Source of the DNA: Ottowia beijingensis
Lineage (GTDB): Bacteria > Pseudomonadota > Gammaproteobacteria > Burkholderiales > Burkholderiaceae_C
Reading direction: 5' to 3'
DNA length: 64,000 nucleotides
Assembly (NCBI RefSeq): GCF_013423955.1
Contig: NZ_JACCKX010000001.1
Coordinates: 1,674,001-1,738,000 of the forward strand
Part shown: positions 1-8,450 of the stretch, piece after piece
Layout: every line of letters begins with the position of its first letter
Position numbering within the stretch: position 1 is the stretch's first letter
The notes under the pieces: model-generated
Told to the model about the DNA's origin: nothing
Seen by the model: the letters and a program-made list of their open reading frames with translations, nothing else
Databases searched by the model: none
Position numbers and translations under genes: made by a program

Positions 1-2
1 AC

Positions 3-470
3 CTGGGCCGCTCGCTGATCGGGGCCTCAGTGAAGAAGGGCACACCCAAGCCCGACATCAGCAGCGTGCCGGCGCTGAAGGCCGCGCTGCTGAACGCCAA
101 GTCGGTCGCCTATTCGGCCAGCGCCAGCGGCACCTATTTGTCGGAAGAGCTGTTCCCCAAGCTCGGCGTGGCCGACCGCATGAAGGTGACGGCGAAGAAG
201 ATCATGAGCGAGCGCGTCGGCGCCGTGGTGGCGCGCGGCGACGCAGAGCTGGGCTTTCAGCAGGCCAGCGAGCTGCTGCCCTTCACCGAGCTGGACTACC
301 TGGGCCCGCTGCCCGACGAGGTGCAGCAGAAGGTGTTCTTCTCGGCCGGCGTGCTGAAGGACGCGCCCAACCCCGAGGGCGCGCGCCGCTTCATCCGCTA
401 CCTGGCCTCGCCGGCCGCGGCGGGCGTGATCGAATCGACCGGGCTGAGCCCGGTGGCGCGCAAGCCATGA
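3..470 (+). CDS. Extracellular solute-binding protein, C-terminal part
   Basis: The gene runs in from the left edge, so only the last ~155 residues are visible. The reading frame is open from base 3 to the stop at 468-470. The segments YLSEELFPKLGV, GDAELGFQQ and a C-terminal RFIRYLASPAAAGVIESTGL stretch are typical of periplasmic ModA-like binding proteins (substrate-binding domain of type-2 fold) that are common as orphan genes in Burkholderiales. The family binds small anions or organic acids in the periplasm and normally works with an ABC permease, but no permease gene follows. The substrate cannot be read from this fragment. The true start lies outside the window. Confidence 0.75.
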   Translation: MGRSLIGASVKKGTPKPDISSVPALKAALLNAKSVAYSASASGTYLSEELFPKLGVADRMKVTAKKIMSERVGAVVARGDAELGFQQASELLPFTELDYLGPLPDEVQQKVFFSAGVLKDAPNPEGARRFIRYLASPAAAGVIESTGLSPVARKP

Positions 471-570
471 AGCATCGGCGCCGCGTCGTGCCCGGCAACG
501 GACGCGCAGGCAGGTGCGCCTTCAGCACAGCGGGTTGATGGGAGAGCTGTCGACTGGAAGATGCGCTGAA

Positions 571-898
571 TTCTTGAACGCAGAGGACGCCAAGACTTCG
601 CAAAAGGCGCAGAACGAGATGGTGAAAACCTTGCGCGGCTTCAGGTTTCACAAGTGAGGGTGGCGATCTTCCTTGCTTCATGATCAAGAAGCGTCAGATG
701 ACGCTCGGGCCGCATCCGCCGTGTGGGAGCGGGCTTGCCCGCGATCAAGCGTTGGTGGCGACGAGGCGCCTGATCGCGGGCAAGCCCGCTCCCACAACAG
801 GGTCGGAGACTGCTTGACAGTCAAGCTTCCTTGATGAGCGTCAGACGATGCTTCTGCGTCTTCTGCGCTGCCTTGGCGACTTCTGCGTTCAAGGGTTT
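571..898. repeat. Inverted pair of 'acgcagagg'-type repeat
   Basis: The left arm begins gaacgcagaggacgccaaga at 571. The right arm, read on the minus strand from about 892, begins gaacgcagaagtcgccaagg. The arms match at roughly three quarters of positions and flank the REP hairpin at 721-796. The same repeat type forms a much better inverted pair at 30216-30362. Confidence 0.6.
721..796. repeat. REP-like hairpin, copy 1
   Basis: The arms tgtgggagcgggcttgcccg and its reverse complement are near perfect over about 25 bases, separated by a short spacer. The arm itself contains an inverted repeat (gcgggcttgcccgc). This matches the form of REP/BIME elements described in Pseudomonas. A second copy lies at 5165-5239. 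No RAYT transposase is seen in the window. Confidence 0.85.
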
Positions 899-998
899 TT
901 CAAGTGGCTTTCTTTCGAAGCCATGAGCGCACGGCGCAGGCGGGCGGCGACAATGCCCGCCTGGCCCACTTCCCGACGCGCCTCCGGCGCGTGCCTGC

Positions 999-1703
999 AT
1001 GCCCCGCACCACCCATCGCGAATCCCACAAGCTGCACAACGCCGGCTGGCTGCGCGCCGCCGTGCTGGGCGCCAACGATGGCTTGATCTCGACCGCCGGT
1101 CTCGTCGTCGGCATGGCGGCGGCGGGCACCGAGCTGAAGACGCTGCTGCTCACGGCCGCCGCCGGGCTGACGGCGGGCGCGTTCTCGATGGCGGCGGGCG
1201 AGTACGTGTCGGTCAGCTCGCAGGCCGACGTGGAGCAGGCCGACCGCGCCACCGAAGCGCGTGAACTGGCCGAGCGCCCCGAGTGGGAGCTGAACGAACT
1301 CAAGCAGATTTACGTGCAGCGCGGCCTGTCGCCCGAGCTAGCCGACCAGGTGGCGCGCCAGCTGACCGAGAAGGACGCGCTGGGCGCGCACCTGCGCGAC
1401 GAGCTGGGCATCACCGCGCACAGCGCCGCGCGGCCGCTGCAGGCGGCGCTGGCCTCGGCCGCGTCGTTCGTGGTCGGCGCGCTGCTGCCGATTCTGGTGG
1501 TGCTGCTGTACCACGGCCCGGGCCTGACCACGCTGCTGGTGGGCGCCACGCTGGTGCTGCTGGCGGTGCTGGGCGCGGTGGCCGCCAAGCTGGGCGGCGC
1601 CCCCATGGGCAAGGGCGCGGCGCGCGTGCTGTTCTGGGGCGCGCTGGCCATGGGCGCCTCGGCACTGATCGGCAAGCTGTTCGGCACGGGCATGGTGGGC
1701 TGA
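999..1703 (+). CDS. VIT family iron/manganese transporter
   Basis: This 234-residue protein belongs to the VIT1/CCC1 family of membrane transporters for Fe2+ or Mn2+. Residues ~16-75 hold the hallmark GANDGLISTAGLVVG helix and GAFSMAAGEYVSVSSQ segment; a charged cytoplasmic hydrophilic domain rich in E and R (about 80-140) follows, then three hydrophobic helices to the C-terminus. Length and order fit bacterial members. It probably exports or detoxifies ferrous iron or manganese at the inner membrane, though direction cannot be read from sequence. It stands alone; no clear ribosome binding site precedes the ATG at 999. Confidence 0.88.
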   Translation: MPRTTHRESHKLHNAGWLRAAVLGANDGLISTAGLVVGMAAAGTELKTLLLTAAAGLTAGAFSMAAGEYVSVSSQADVEQADRATEARELAERPEWELNELKQIYVQRGLSPELADQVARQLTEKDALGAHLRDELGITAHSAARPLQAALASAASFVVGALLPILVVLLYHGPGLTTLLVGATLVLLAVLGAVAAKLGGAPMGKGAARVLFWGALAMGASALIGKLFGTGMVG

Positions 1704-1712
1704 GGCATGCGG

Positions 1713-1792
1713 ACCATATACTCCCTGGTTGATGGCCGCCAGCGCCCGTGCGATGGTCGTCGCATCCATATACTCCCCTGTTTTCAGCCTTT
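1713..1792. repeat. Hairpin repeat family, divergent copy
   Basis: The copy is bounded by ccatatactcc and tatactcccc and has the internal core ttgatggccgccagcgcccg. It belongs to the subtype with 'atactcc' at both ends, also seen at 5262-5330 and 60611-60677. It lies between the converging VIT and mnmA genes. Confidence 0.55.
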
Positions 1793-1823
1793 CCGCCGAA
1801 AGCGTGGAGCGGCGCGCGCGGTA

Positions 1824-2948
1824 TCAGGCCAGCGTGACCGCCGACGCGATCACGCCGCCACCCAGGCAGCGCTCGCCGTCGTACAGCACGGCGCTCTGGC
1901 CGGGCGTGACGGCCCATTGGGCCTCAGGGAAATGCAGGCGCAACGTGCCCGGCGCATCGCCGGCGGCCAGAGTGCAGGCCGCATCCTGCTGCCGGTAGCG
2001 CGTCTTGGCCGCATAGGCGCCGGGCGCCGGGGCTTCGCCGGCTGTCCACGCCGCGTCGTCGAACACCAGCCCGTGCGACAGCAGCCACGGGTGGTCGTGG
2101 CCCTGCACGGCGTAGAGCGTGTTGGTCGCCATGTCCTTGCGCGCCACGAACCACGGCGCGTGGTCGCCTCCGCCCCTTTGCGCACCTTTCTCCTTCACGC
2201 CGCCGATGCCCAAGCCCTGCCGCTGGCCGAGCGTGTAGAAGCTCAGCCCCACGTGCTCGCCGATCTTGCGCCCGCGCTCGTCCTTGATCGGGCCGGGTTT
2301 CGTCTGCAGATAGCGGTTGAGGAACTCGCGGAACGGCCGCTCGCCGATGAAGCAGATGCCGGTCGAATCCTTCTTCTTCGCGTTGGGCAGGCCGATCTCG
2401 GCGGCGATGCGGCGCACCTCGGTCTTGTGCAGTTCGCCCACGGGGAACAGCGTCTTGCCGAGCTGCGCCTGCGTCAGGCGGTGCAGGAAGTAGCTCTGGT
2501 CCTTGGCCGGGTCCAGACCCTTGAGCAGCTCGTGCCGCTGCAGCGCCTCGTTGAACCGCACTCTTGCGTAATGACCCGTCGCGATCTTCTCGGCGCCCAG
2601 CCGCATGGCGTGGTCGAGGAAGGCCTTGAACTTGATCTCGGCGTTGCACAGCACGTCGGGGTTCGGCGTGCGGCCGGCTGAATACTCACGCAGGAACTCG
2701 GCGAACACGCGGTCCTTGTAGTCGGCCGCGAAGTTGACGTGCTCGATCTCGATGCCGATCACGTCGGCCACAGCAGCGGCATCGACGAAATCGACGTTGG
2801 ACGAACAGTATTCGCTGTCGTCGTCGTCTTCCCAGTTCTTCATGAAGATGCCCACCACCTCGTGACCGGCTTGCTTGAGCAGGTAAGCGGTGACGGCGGA
2901 ATCGACACCGCCGGACAGGCCGACGACGACGCGGTGTTTGGCATGCAT
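1824..2948 (-). CDS. mnmA: tRNA-specific 2-thiouridylase MnmA
   Basis: MnmA is the cytoplasmic enzyme that puts sulfur on C2 of the wobble uridine (U34) of tRNA-Lys, -Glu and -Gln, using ATP and a persulfide relay. The N-terminus has the PP-loop SGGVDS right after VVVGL; the two catalytic cysteines are visible in NPDVLCN and STGICF; the C-terminal barrel domain ends near [10 protein letters not shown]. The protein is 374 residues from the ATG at 2948, the usual size. An in-frame upstream ATG at 2975 would add nine residues not typical of the family. A GATAAT hexamer lies about ten bases upstream of the chosen ATG, which suggests a very short or absent leader. The gene is complete. Confidence 0.95.
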   Translation of the reverse strand: MHAKHRVVVGLSGGVDSAVTAYLLKQAGHEVVGIFMKNWEDDDDSEYCSSNVDFVDAAAVADVIGIEIEHVNFAADYKDRVFAEFLREYSAGRTPNPDVLCNAEIKFKAFLDHAMRLGAEKIATGHYARVRFNEALQRHELLKGLDPAKDQSYFLHRLTQAQLGKTLFPVGELHKTEVRRIAAEIGLPNAKKKDSTGICFIGERPFREFLNRYLQTKPGPIKDERGRKIGEHVGLSFYTLGQRQGLGIGGVKEKGAQRGGGDHAPWFVARKDMATNTLYAVQGHDHPWLLSHGLVFDDAAWTAGEAPAPGAYAAKTRYRQQDAACTLAAGDAPGTLRLHFPEAQWAVTPGQSAVLYDGERCLGGGVIASAVTLA

Positions 2949-3123
2949 GGTGCGGGGATTATCGAGTGTGGCCACCGCGGCCCTGCGCGCGCGCCGTCCA
3001 AGCCCACACGGCCGGTGGCAACGGCCTGGGGGTATTTACCCATAGATAAAAAGTGCACATTTTTTAACAATCACCCCTCATTCAAGGGGTGCAGCCTGCC
3101 CCGTCCACCTTGCACGCCCCCGG

Positions 3124-4296
3124 ATGAAGCCGATGAACACCCTGCCCTACGCTGCCGCTTTTCGACCGCGTTCCTTCGCTGTGCGGCCTGCCTGGCGCCG
3201 CGCAGCGGCCGCGCTGCTGTTGGCCGTGGGCGGGGTGGCCGCGCAGGCCCAGATCCTGATCGGCCAGACCACGGCCGTCACCGGCCCGGTGGCCGCCAGC
3301 GTGGGTGAGACGCTGGTGGGCGTGCGCCTGTACCTTGACCACGTGAACGCCCGCGGCGGCGTGCATGGCGAACAGATCAGGCTGATCACGCTGGACGACA
3401 AGTTCGAACCCAAGCTGGCGGGCGAGAACGCGCGCCAGCTGATCGAGGAGCACAAGGTGGCGGCGCTGTTCATGAGCCGCGCCACGCCGCACACCCAGGC
3501 CATCCTGCCGCACCTGGCCAAGCACCAGATCGCCCTCATCGCGCCCTCCACCGGCGCCATGGTGCTGCACCAGCCGGTCAACCCGCTGGTGTTCAACGTG
3601 CGCTCCAGCTACCAGGCCGAGACGGAAAAGGCCGTCGAGCACCTGCACACGCTGACGCTGCAGCGCATTGCCGTGGTGCACGTGGACGACTCGTTCGGCG
3701 AAGACTGCCTGGCCGGCGCCATGAAGGGTTTCGACCGGTTGAAGTTCCAGCCCGTCACCGTGATCAAGGCCGACCGCGCCAAGCCCGATTACGCCGCCAT
3801 CGTGCCGGAGCTGGTGGCCGCCAAGGCGCAGGCGGTGATCTGGATCGGCTCCAGCGTGGCGGTGAGCGGCGGCGTGAAAGCGCTGCGGGCGGCGGGCTCG
3901 GCGGCGCAGGTGGTCACGGTGTCCAACAACGCCTCGGGCGGCTTCATCAAGCAGCTGGGCGACGCGGCGCACGGGGTGATCGTGACGCAGGTGTTTCCCA
4001 ACGTGCGCGCCATGGGCTACGGCATCAACCGCGAGGCCGACGCGCTGGCCAAGGCCAAGGGCGACGTGGCCCTGTCGCCGCAGATGATGGAAGGCTTTGC
4101 CGGTGCCAAGGTGCTGGTGGAGGCGCTGCGCCGCGCCGGCCCAAAGCCCACGCGCGAGCGCATCGTGGCGGCGCTGGGCAACATGAGCCACTACGACCTG
4201 GGCGGGCTGGAACTGGGCTTCGGGCCGGGCGACCGCACCGGCCTGAACTTCGTCGAACTGTCGATCATCGGCAGCGACGGCCGCTTCAGGCGCTGA
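3124..4296 (+). CDS. Branched-chain amino acid-type ABC binding protein (LivK-like)
   Basis: This 390-residue periplasmic binding protein has an N-terminal signal with twin basic region and hydrophobic core ending at AQAQ (about residue 40), followed by the type-1 fold start ILIGQTTAVTGPVA and the GGVHGEQIRLI motif. The family (Peripla_BP_6) binds branched-chain amino acids or other small organic molecules for ABC import. No permease or ATPase gene is adjacent, so it is an orphan, as is usual in Comamonadaceae. A related gene lies at 31506-32654. A second in-frame ATG nine bases downstream (3133) is an equally possible start. The substrate is unknown. Confidence 0.85.
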   Translation: MKPMNTLPYAAAFRPRSFAVRPAWRRAAAALLLAVGGVAAQAQILIGQTTAVTGPVAASVGETLVGVRLYLDHVNARGGVHGEQIRLITLDDKFEPKLAGENARQLIEEHKVAALFMSRATPHTQAILPHLAKHQIALIAPSTGAMVLHQPVNPLVFNVRSSYQAETEKAVEHLHTLTLQRIAVVHVDDSFGEDCLAGAMKGFDRLKFQPVTVIKADRAKPDYAAIVPELVAAKAQAVIWIGSSVAVSGGVKALRAAGSAAQVVTVSNNASGGFIKQLGDAAHGVIVTQVFPNVRAMGYGINREADALAKAKGDVALSPQMMEGFAGAKVLVEALRRAGPKPTRERIVAALGNMSHYDLGGLELGFGPGDRTGLNFVELSIIGSDGRFRR

Positions 4297-4308
4297 GGCG
4301 CCGCCGCC

Positions 4309-5064
4309 TCAGCCGCTGCGCGCAAAAACAGCGCGCTCATCACCAGCCCAGTCACGATGACGATGGCGCGCACCACGCGCACCGGCAGGCGCTTGGCCAG
4401 GCCGGCGCCGGCAAAGCCGCCCAGCGTGGCGAACACGGCCATCAGCAGCGCGGGCTTCCAGACAATGGCGCCGCCGATGGCGAAGGCGATGACGGAGACC
4501 ACCGAGAGCACGAAGGAGTTGAGGTTCTTCAGCGCGTTGACGGTGTTCAGCCGCTGCTCGCCCACCAGCAGGTACAGCGCCATCAGCAGGATGCCCAGGC
4601 CACCGTTGAAGTAGCCGCCGTACACCGCCACGGCCAGCAAGCCCACGCTGCGCCAGCCGGCCAGGCCGCCGCCGTGCCCGCCACCCGCCCAGCGCGCCAG
4701 CCGCGGGCCGAGCGCGAACAGCGCGGTGGCGAACAGCAGCAGCCACGGCACCACGCCGGCGAACACCCTGGCGGGCGTGACCAGCAGCAGCAGCGCCCCG
4801 GCCACGCCGCCGAGGGCGCTCAGCACCACCTCGCGCACCAGCAGCGCGCGCGGCAGCGCCGCCAGCTCGGCCCGGAAGCCCAGCGCGCTGCCCAGGTAGC
4901 CGGGGCACACGGCCAGCGCGCTGGTGGCGTTGGCGGCAATCGGCGGCACGCCCGCCCACACCAGCGCCGGAAAGGTGAGAGGTGCCGCCGCCGGCGATGG
5001 CGTTCAGCACGCCGGCCGCGAAGGCCGCGGCGGCGAGCAGGGCGAAGTTGAGGATCGGATCCAT
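4309..5064 (-). CDS. TauE/SafE family permease, frameshifted
   Basis: The product is an inner-membrane permease of the sulfite exporter TauE/SafE family (export of sulfite or organosulfonates). The start at 5064 gives MDPILNFALLAAAAFAAGVL and AIAGGG; after about base 4978 the family sequence continues in another frame (PPIAANATSALAVCPGYLGS through VTGLVMSALFL). A run of five T on the coding strand near 4330 probably carries a second indel: adding one T restores an ending ALFFARSG and a stop at 4309, giving about 252 residues, the usual length. As written, the middle frame runs on to 4191 and overlaps the neighbouring binding-protein gene. Both breaks look like sequence error. Confidence 0.8.
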   Translation of the reverse strand: MDPILNFALLAAAAFAAGVLNAIAGGGTSHLSGAGVGGRAADCRQRHQRAGRVPRLPGQRAGLPGRAGGAAARAAGARGGAERPRRRGRGAAAAGHARQGVRRRGAVAAAVRHRAVRARPAAGALGGWRARRRPGRLAQRGLAGRGGVRRLLQRWPGHPADGAVPAGGRAAAEHRQRAEEPQLLRALGGLRHRLRHRRRHCLEARAADGRVRHAGRLCRRRPGQAPAGARGARHRHRDWAGDERAVFARSG

Positions 5065-5164
5065 GCGAGGCGAGGTGAATGCCAGGGTGGCGGGCGCAGC
5101 CAGTGTAGACAGCGCGCTGCAGCCGGGCCGTTGGCGCGGTTCAGCGGCTGCTCAGAGGCGATGC

Positions 5165-5239
5165 TGTCGGAGCGGGCTTGCCCGCGATGCGGCGGCGCCT
5201 CCGTCCAACCCTGCATCGCGGGCAAGCCCGCTCCCACAA
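5165..5239. repeat. REP-like hairpin, copy 2
   Basis: The arms ggagcgggcttgcccgcgat and atcgcgggcaagcccgctcc face each other across a ~28-base spacer. It is the same element as at 721-796 and sits between the start of the TauE-type gene and the end of the Nudix gene. Confidence 0.85.
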
Positions 5240-5261
5240 GGCAAGATGCGCTCTGCTGCGC

Positions 5262-5330
5262 CACATACTCCCCATACACCCATCCGACAGCGCTTGATAT
5301 TCGGGCGCTAAAACCGTATACCCCCACATC
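5262..5330. repeat. Hairpin repeat family, 'atactcccc' subtype
   Basis: The copy starts cacatactccccata, has a core cagcgcttgatattcgggcgct forming a short stem, and ends tatacccccac. It is closest to the copy at 60611-60677. Confidence 0.65.
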
Positions 5331-5363
5331 AATGCACTGCCCTCTAGCAGAACCCGCGGTCCT

Positions 5364-5846
5364 TCAGCCCGGTGCGCCGGCCGACGGGTCCATGTGCACC
5401 GCGTCCAGCGCAAAACGGCGGCCGGCCAGATGGTCCTGCACGCAGCGCCACACCAGCGGGCTGCGGTGGCGCGCCTGGCTGGCCTCGATCTCGGCCGGGG
5501 TCAGCCACAGCGTGCGCACGATGCCGTCGTCCAGCGGGCGCGCCGGGTCGGCCTCGCCGGCGCGGCCGCAGTAGGCAAAGCGCAGCCAGGTCGTCGGCTC
5601 GCCGCGCGCGTCGTGCGAGGCGGCCATGTACACGCCCAGCAAGGCCTCGGGCGTGAACACGCGGCCGGTTTCCTCCAGCGCCTCGCGCACCGCGCCGTCC
5701 TGCGGCGACTCGCCGGGCTCCAGGTGCCCGGCGGGCGTGTTCAGGCGCAGGCCGTCGCGGGTCTGTTCCTCGACCAGCAGGTAGCGGCCCTCGTGCGCGA
5801 TCACCGCGGCCACGGTGACGCTGGGTTTCCATCGGCTCGAATTCAT
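5364..5846 (-). CDS. Nudix hydrolase (NudJ-like)
   Basis: This 160-residue protein carries a full Nudix box, GHLEPGESPQDGAVREALEE followed by TG, at about residues 41-62, so it should hydrolyse a nucleoside diphosphate linked to another group with Mg2+ at the glutamates. In many Betaproteobacteria a NudJ-type phosphatase gene sits just upstream of mnmA; here the same two genes lie in the same direction but are separated by about 2.4 kb carrying two other genes. NudJ acts on thiamine pyrophosphate precursors in E. coli; the substrate here is inferred only. The start at 5846 gives MNSSRWKPSVTVAAV, a standard beginning. The gene is complete. Confidence 0.88.
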   Translation of the reverse strand: MNSSRWKPSVTVAAVIAHEGRYLLVEEQTRDGLRLNTPAGHLEPGESPQDGAVREALEETGRVFTPEALLGVYMAASHDARGEPTTWLRFAYCGRAGEADPARPLDDGIVRTLWLTPAEIEASQARHRSPLVWRCVQDHLAGRRFALDAVHMDPSAGAPG

Positions 5847-5935
5847 GGCGGGCGATTATGTGGCCCGCCAGCCGGCGCGCCGCTTGCGGCCCGCCCGGGG
5901 TGTCGCGCAAGGCGCTGGGGCGGCACCAAAATAAA

Positions 5936-6040
5936 GCATAATCGGTTCGAGGGAGTTTGCTTTGATAAGCTCTCACTTATACAAACCCAGTACAGCGTGC
6001 CAGGCATGGCCGGCCCGCTGCCCCCACGAGGAGACGTTTC
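5936..6040 (+). promoter_or_regulatory. Likely promoter and leader of the transhydrogenase operon
   Basis: This is the only AT-rich stretch upstream of pntAa. A ttgctt hexamer and a tataca hexamer about 15 bases apart could be -35 and -10 boxes. A ribosome site gaggag lies 6-12 bases before the ATG at 6041. No operator is recognised. Confidence 0.4.
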
Positions 6041-7200
6041 ATGCTGATTGGCGTACCTGCCGAAACGGCGGCTGGCGAGACCCGCGTTGCCGTGACCCCG
6101 GAAACGGCCAAGAAGCTGGTCGGCCAGGGCCACACGGTGCGTGTGCAGTCCGGCGCCGGCCTGCGCGCCAGCGCGACGGACGAGGCCTATCAGGCCGCCG
6201 GCGCCGAAATCACCGATGCCGCGGGCGCCTTCGGCGCCGAGATGGTGCTGAAGGTGCGCAACCCTCGCCCGCCGAAATCGCCGCCATGAAGCCGGGCACG
6301 GTGCTGGTGGGCATGCTGGAGCCGTTCAACGCCGAGGGCCTGCAACGCCTGGCCGCGGCCAACCTGACCGCCTTTGCGCTCGAAGCCGCGCCGCGCACCA
6401 CGCGCGCGCAGAGCATGGACGTGCTTTCAAGCCAGGCCAACATCGCCGGCTACAAGGCCGTGATCATGGCGGCCGACAAGTACCAGAAGTTCTTCCCCAT
6501 GCTGATGACCGCCGCCGGCACCGTGAAGGCGGCGCGCGTGGTCATCCTGGGCGTGGGCGTGGCCGGCCTGCAGGCCATTGCCACGGCCAAGCGCCTGGGC
6601 GCGGTGATCGAGGCGAGCGACGTGCGCCCGAGCGTGAAGGAGCAGATCGAATCGCTGGGCGGCAAGTTCATCGACGTGCCGTATGAAACAGCCGAGGAGA
6701 AGGAAGCCGCCGAAGGCGTGGGCGGCTATGCCCGCCCCATGCCGCCCAGCTGGCTGGAGCGCCAGAAGGTCGAGGTGGCCAAGCGCGTGGCGCAGGCCGA
6801 CGTGGTGATCTCCACCGCGCTGATCCCCGGCCGCGCCGCGCCGGTGCTGATCACCGAGGACATGGTGAAGAGCATGAAGCCCGGCTCCGTCATCATCGAC
6901 ATGGCCGCCGGCAAGGGCGCGCCCAACCCCGACGGCAGCGTGGGCGGCAACTGCCCGCTGACCGAGGCCGACAGGACGGTGCAGAAGCACGGTGTGACCA
7001 TCGTGGGCGAGACCAACCTGGCGACCCTGGTGGGCGCCGACGCCTCGGCGCTGTACGCGCGCAACGTGCTCGACTTCCTCAAGCTGTTGCTGCCGCCCGC
7101 CGCCAAGGGCGAGCCGCCGGCCAGCTTCCGCATCGACATGGAGGACGACATCGTCGCCGCCTGCCTGATGGCGCACGAAGGCGCGGTGACGCGCAAGTAA
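6041..7200 (+). CDS. pntA: NAD(P) transhydrogenase subunit alpha part 1, frameshifted
   Basis: The product is the soluble NAD(H)-binding domain I of the proton-translocating transhydrogenase, which drives hydride transfer from NADH to NADP+ with the proton gradient. The first 75 residues (MLIGVPAETAAGETRVAVTP, then VLKVR) are in one frame and the rest (SPAEIAAMKPGTVLVGML onward) in another. One missing base near 6269 joins them exactly. The Rossmann motif VILGVGVAGLQAI and the RPSVKEQIESLGGKF region are intact. The joined length is about 386 residues, right for the split alpha-1 subunit. It heads an operon with a lipoprotein gene, pntAb and pntB. The break is most likely a sequence error. Confidence 0.92.
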
Positions 7201-7218
7201 GAGAACAGGCTGTACCTC

Positions 7219-8057
7219 ATGACCGTTCACACCCCGACATTCACCCGCGGCGCGCTGGCGCTGGCCACCCTGGCCGGCGCCGCCCTGCTGGCTGGCTGTG
7301 CCTCGCCGGGCACATGGTCGGCCAAGTGGCCCGACCGCGGCAGCCCGGCGGCCGTGGCCGGCAGCGCCGCCGCGCCGCTGATCCAGGTGCCGCCCACCAG
7401 CGTCGGCACCTGGTTCGACCTCGGCCATGTGCTGGCGCCCTGGATGGCCGGCGATGCGCCCGTGCCCGTCAGCGGTCCGGCCGCACCCACGCGCGTGGCC
7501 GGCCTGCGCCGCGAGGACGGCCGCTGGCTCGCCATCGTGCTGACGCAGACCGCGCCCGCCGGCGGCGCGCCGTGCCCGCTGCCGACCAGCCTGCACGTGG
7601 TCGACACCGGCACCACCGCCGACGGCTGCCTGCGCCTGCGCCGCGACGCCGACTTCGACCGCTGGCTGCAACAGCAGCATTCGGTGCTCTACCACTGGCT
7701 GGACGGCCGCGGCTGGACCTCGCAGCCACGTGCCTGGGTGGGCTACCGCGTGCCGGCCGACGGGGTCGCGCCATCGAGACACACGCGCTGATCGACCCGT
7801 CGCTGATTGAGCCGACCACGCGCAACAACACCGACTTCCTGGCCGGCGGCCAGCCCGGCCTGCAATGGGCACGCGAACTGGCGGCCGCCACGCGCGCGGC
7901 CAGCGGCAGCGGCGTGCTGAACGTGCCGCCGTTCCCGTTTGCGCCGCAGGTGGCGCCACCGGCCCCGCCGGCCGTCGTGGCACCGCCGCCGCCCGCCCGC
8001 GCCACGCAGGTGCCGCCACGCCCGCCCGTGCAGGCGCCGCGCCGCGACCGCGAATAA
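7219..8057 (+). CDS. Putative lipoprotein between pntAa and pntAb, frameshifted
   Basis: The N-terminus is a lipoprotein signal: a hydrophobic stretch and the lipobox LLAGC at about residue 27. The first frame runs to 7791; the sequence clearly continues from ETHALIDPSLIEPTTRNNTD in another frame to the stop at 8057, so one base is missing near 7768. The joined product is about 279 residues, with a proline-rich C-terminal tail (PPAPPAVVAPPPP). I recognise no catalytic domain. Its position inside the transhydrogenase operon, 18 bases after pntAa and 48 before pntAb, suggests co-expression, not a proven role. Function unknown. Confidence 0.7.
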
Positions 8058-8105
8058 CGCTTTTCAACCATTCCCCACACGAGCCCGAGACCCACGGAGA
8101 CCCGC

Positions 8106-8450
8106 ATGGAAGCCATTTCGCCCATCGTTTTCAACCTCATCATCTTCGTGCTGGCGATCTACGTCGGCTACCACGTGGTCTGGAACGTGACCCCGGCGCT
8201 GCACACGCCGCTGATGGCCGTGACCAACGCCATCTCGGCCATCGTCATCGTCGGCGCCATGCTGGCGGCGGCGCTGACCGAAGGCGGCTTCGCCAAGACG
8301 ATGGGCGTGCTGGCCGTGGCGCTGGCGGCGGTCAACGTGTTCGGCGGTTTTCTGGTGACCCGGCGCATGCTTGAAATGTTCAAGAAAAAGAGCGTCCTGC
8401 CAAGGCTGAGAAAGCCTGAGCAGCTACGAAATAAGGAGCATTCCACATGA
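8106..8450 (+). CDS. NAD(P) transhydrogenase subunit alpha part 2
   Basis: This short membrane subunit (PntAb, also called PntA2) supplies transmembrane helices of the proton channel. Three hydrophobic segments are visible (residues ~6-28, 36-58, 65-85), with VTNAISAIVIVGAM typical of the family. The C-terminus as written (SVLPRLRKPEQLRNKEHST) is unusual and overlaps pntB by four bases. If the run of five A near 8390 had six, the protein would end KKKERPAKAEKA with a stop at 8417-8419, leaving a normal aaggag ribosome site before pntB. I think that shorter form is the real one. Confidence 0.88.
   Translation: MEAISPIVFNLIIFVLAIYVGYHVVWNVTPALHTPLMAVTNAISAIVIVGAMLAAALTEGGFAKTMGVLAVALAAVNVFGGFLVTRRMLEMFKKKSVLPRLRKPEQLRNKEHST

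Larger units (their letters stand above)
471..998. other. Gene-free stretch holding repeats
   Basis: These 528 bases hold no credible gene; ORFs on both strands are repeat-derived. They contain a REP-like hairpin (721-796) nested inside a widely spaced inverted pair of a 'gaacgcagag'-type repeat (about 571-610 and 848-898). I see no promoter I would defend for the downstream VIT gene. Confidence 0.7.
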
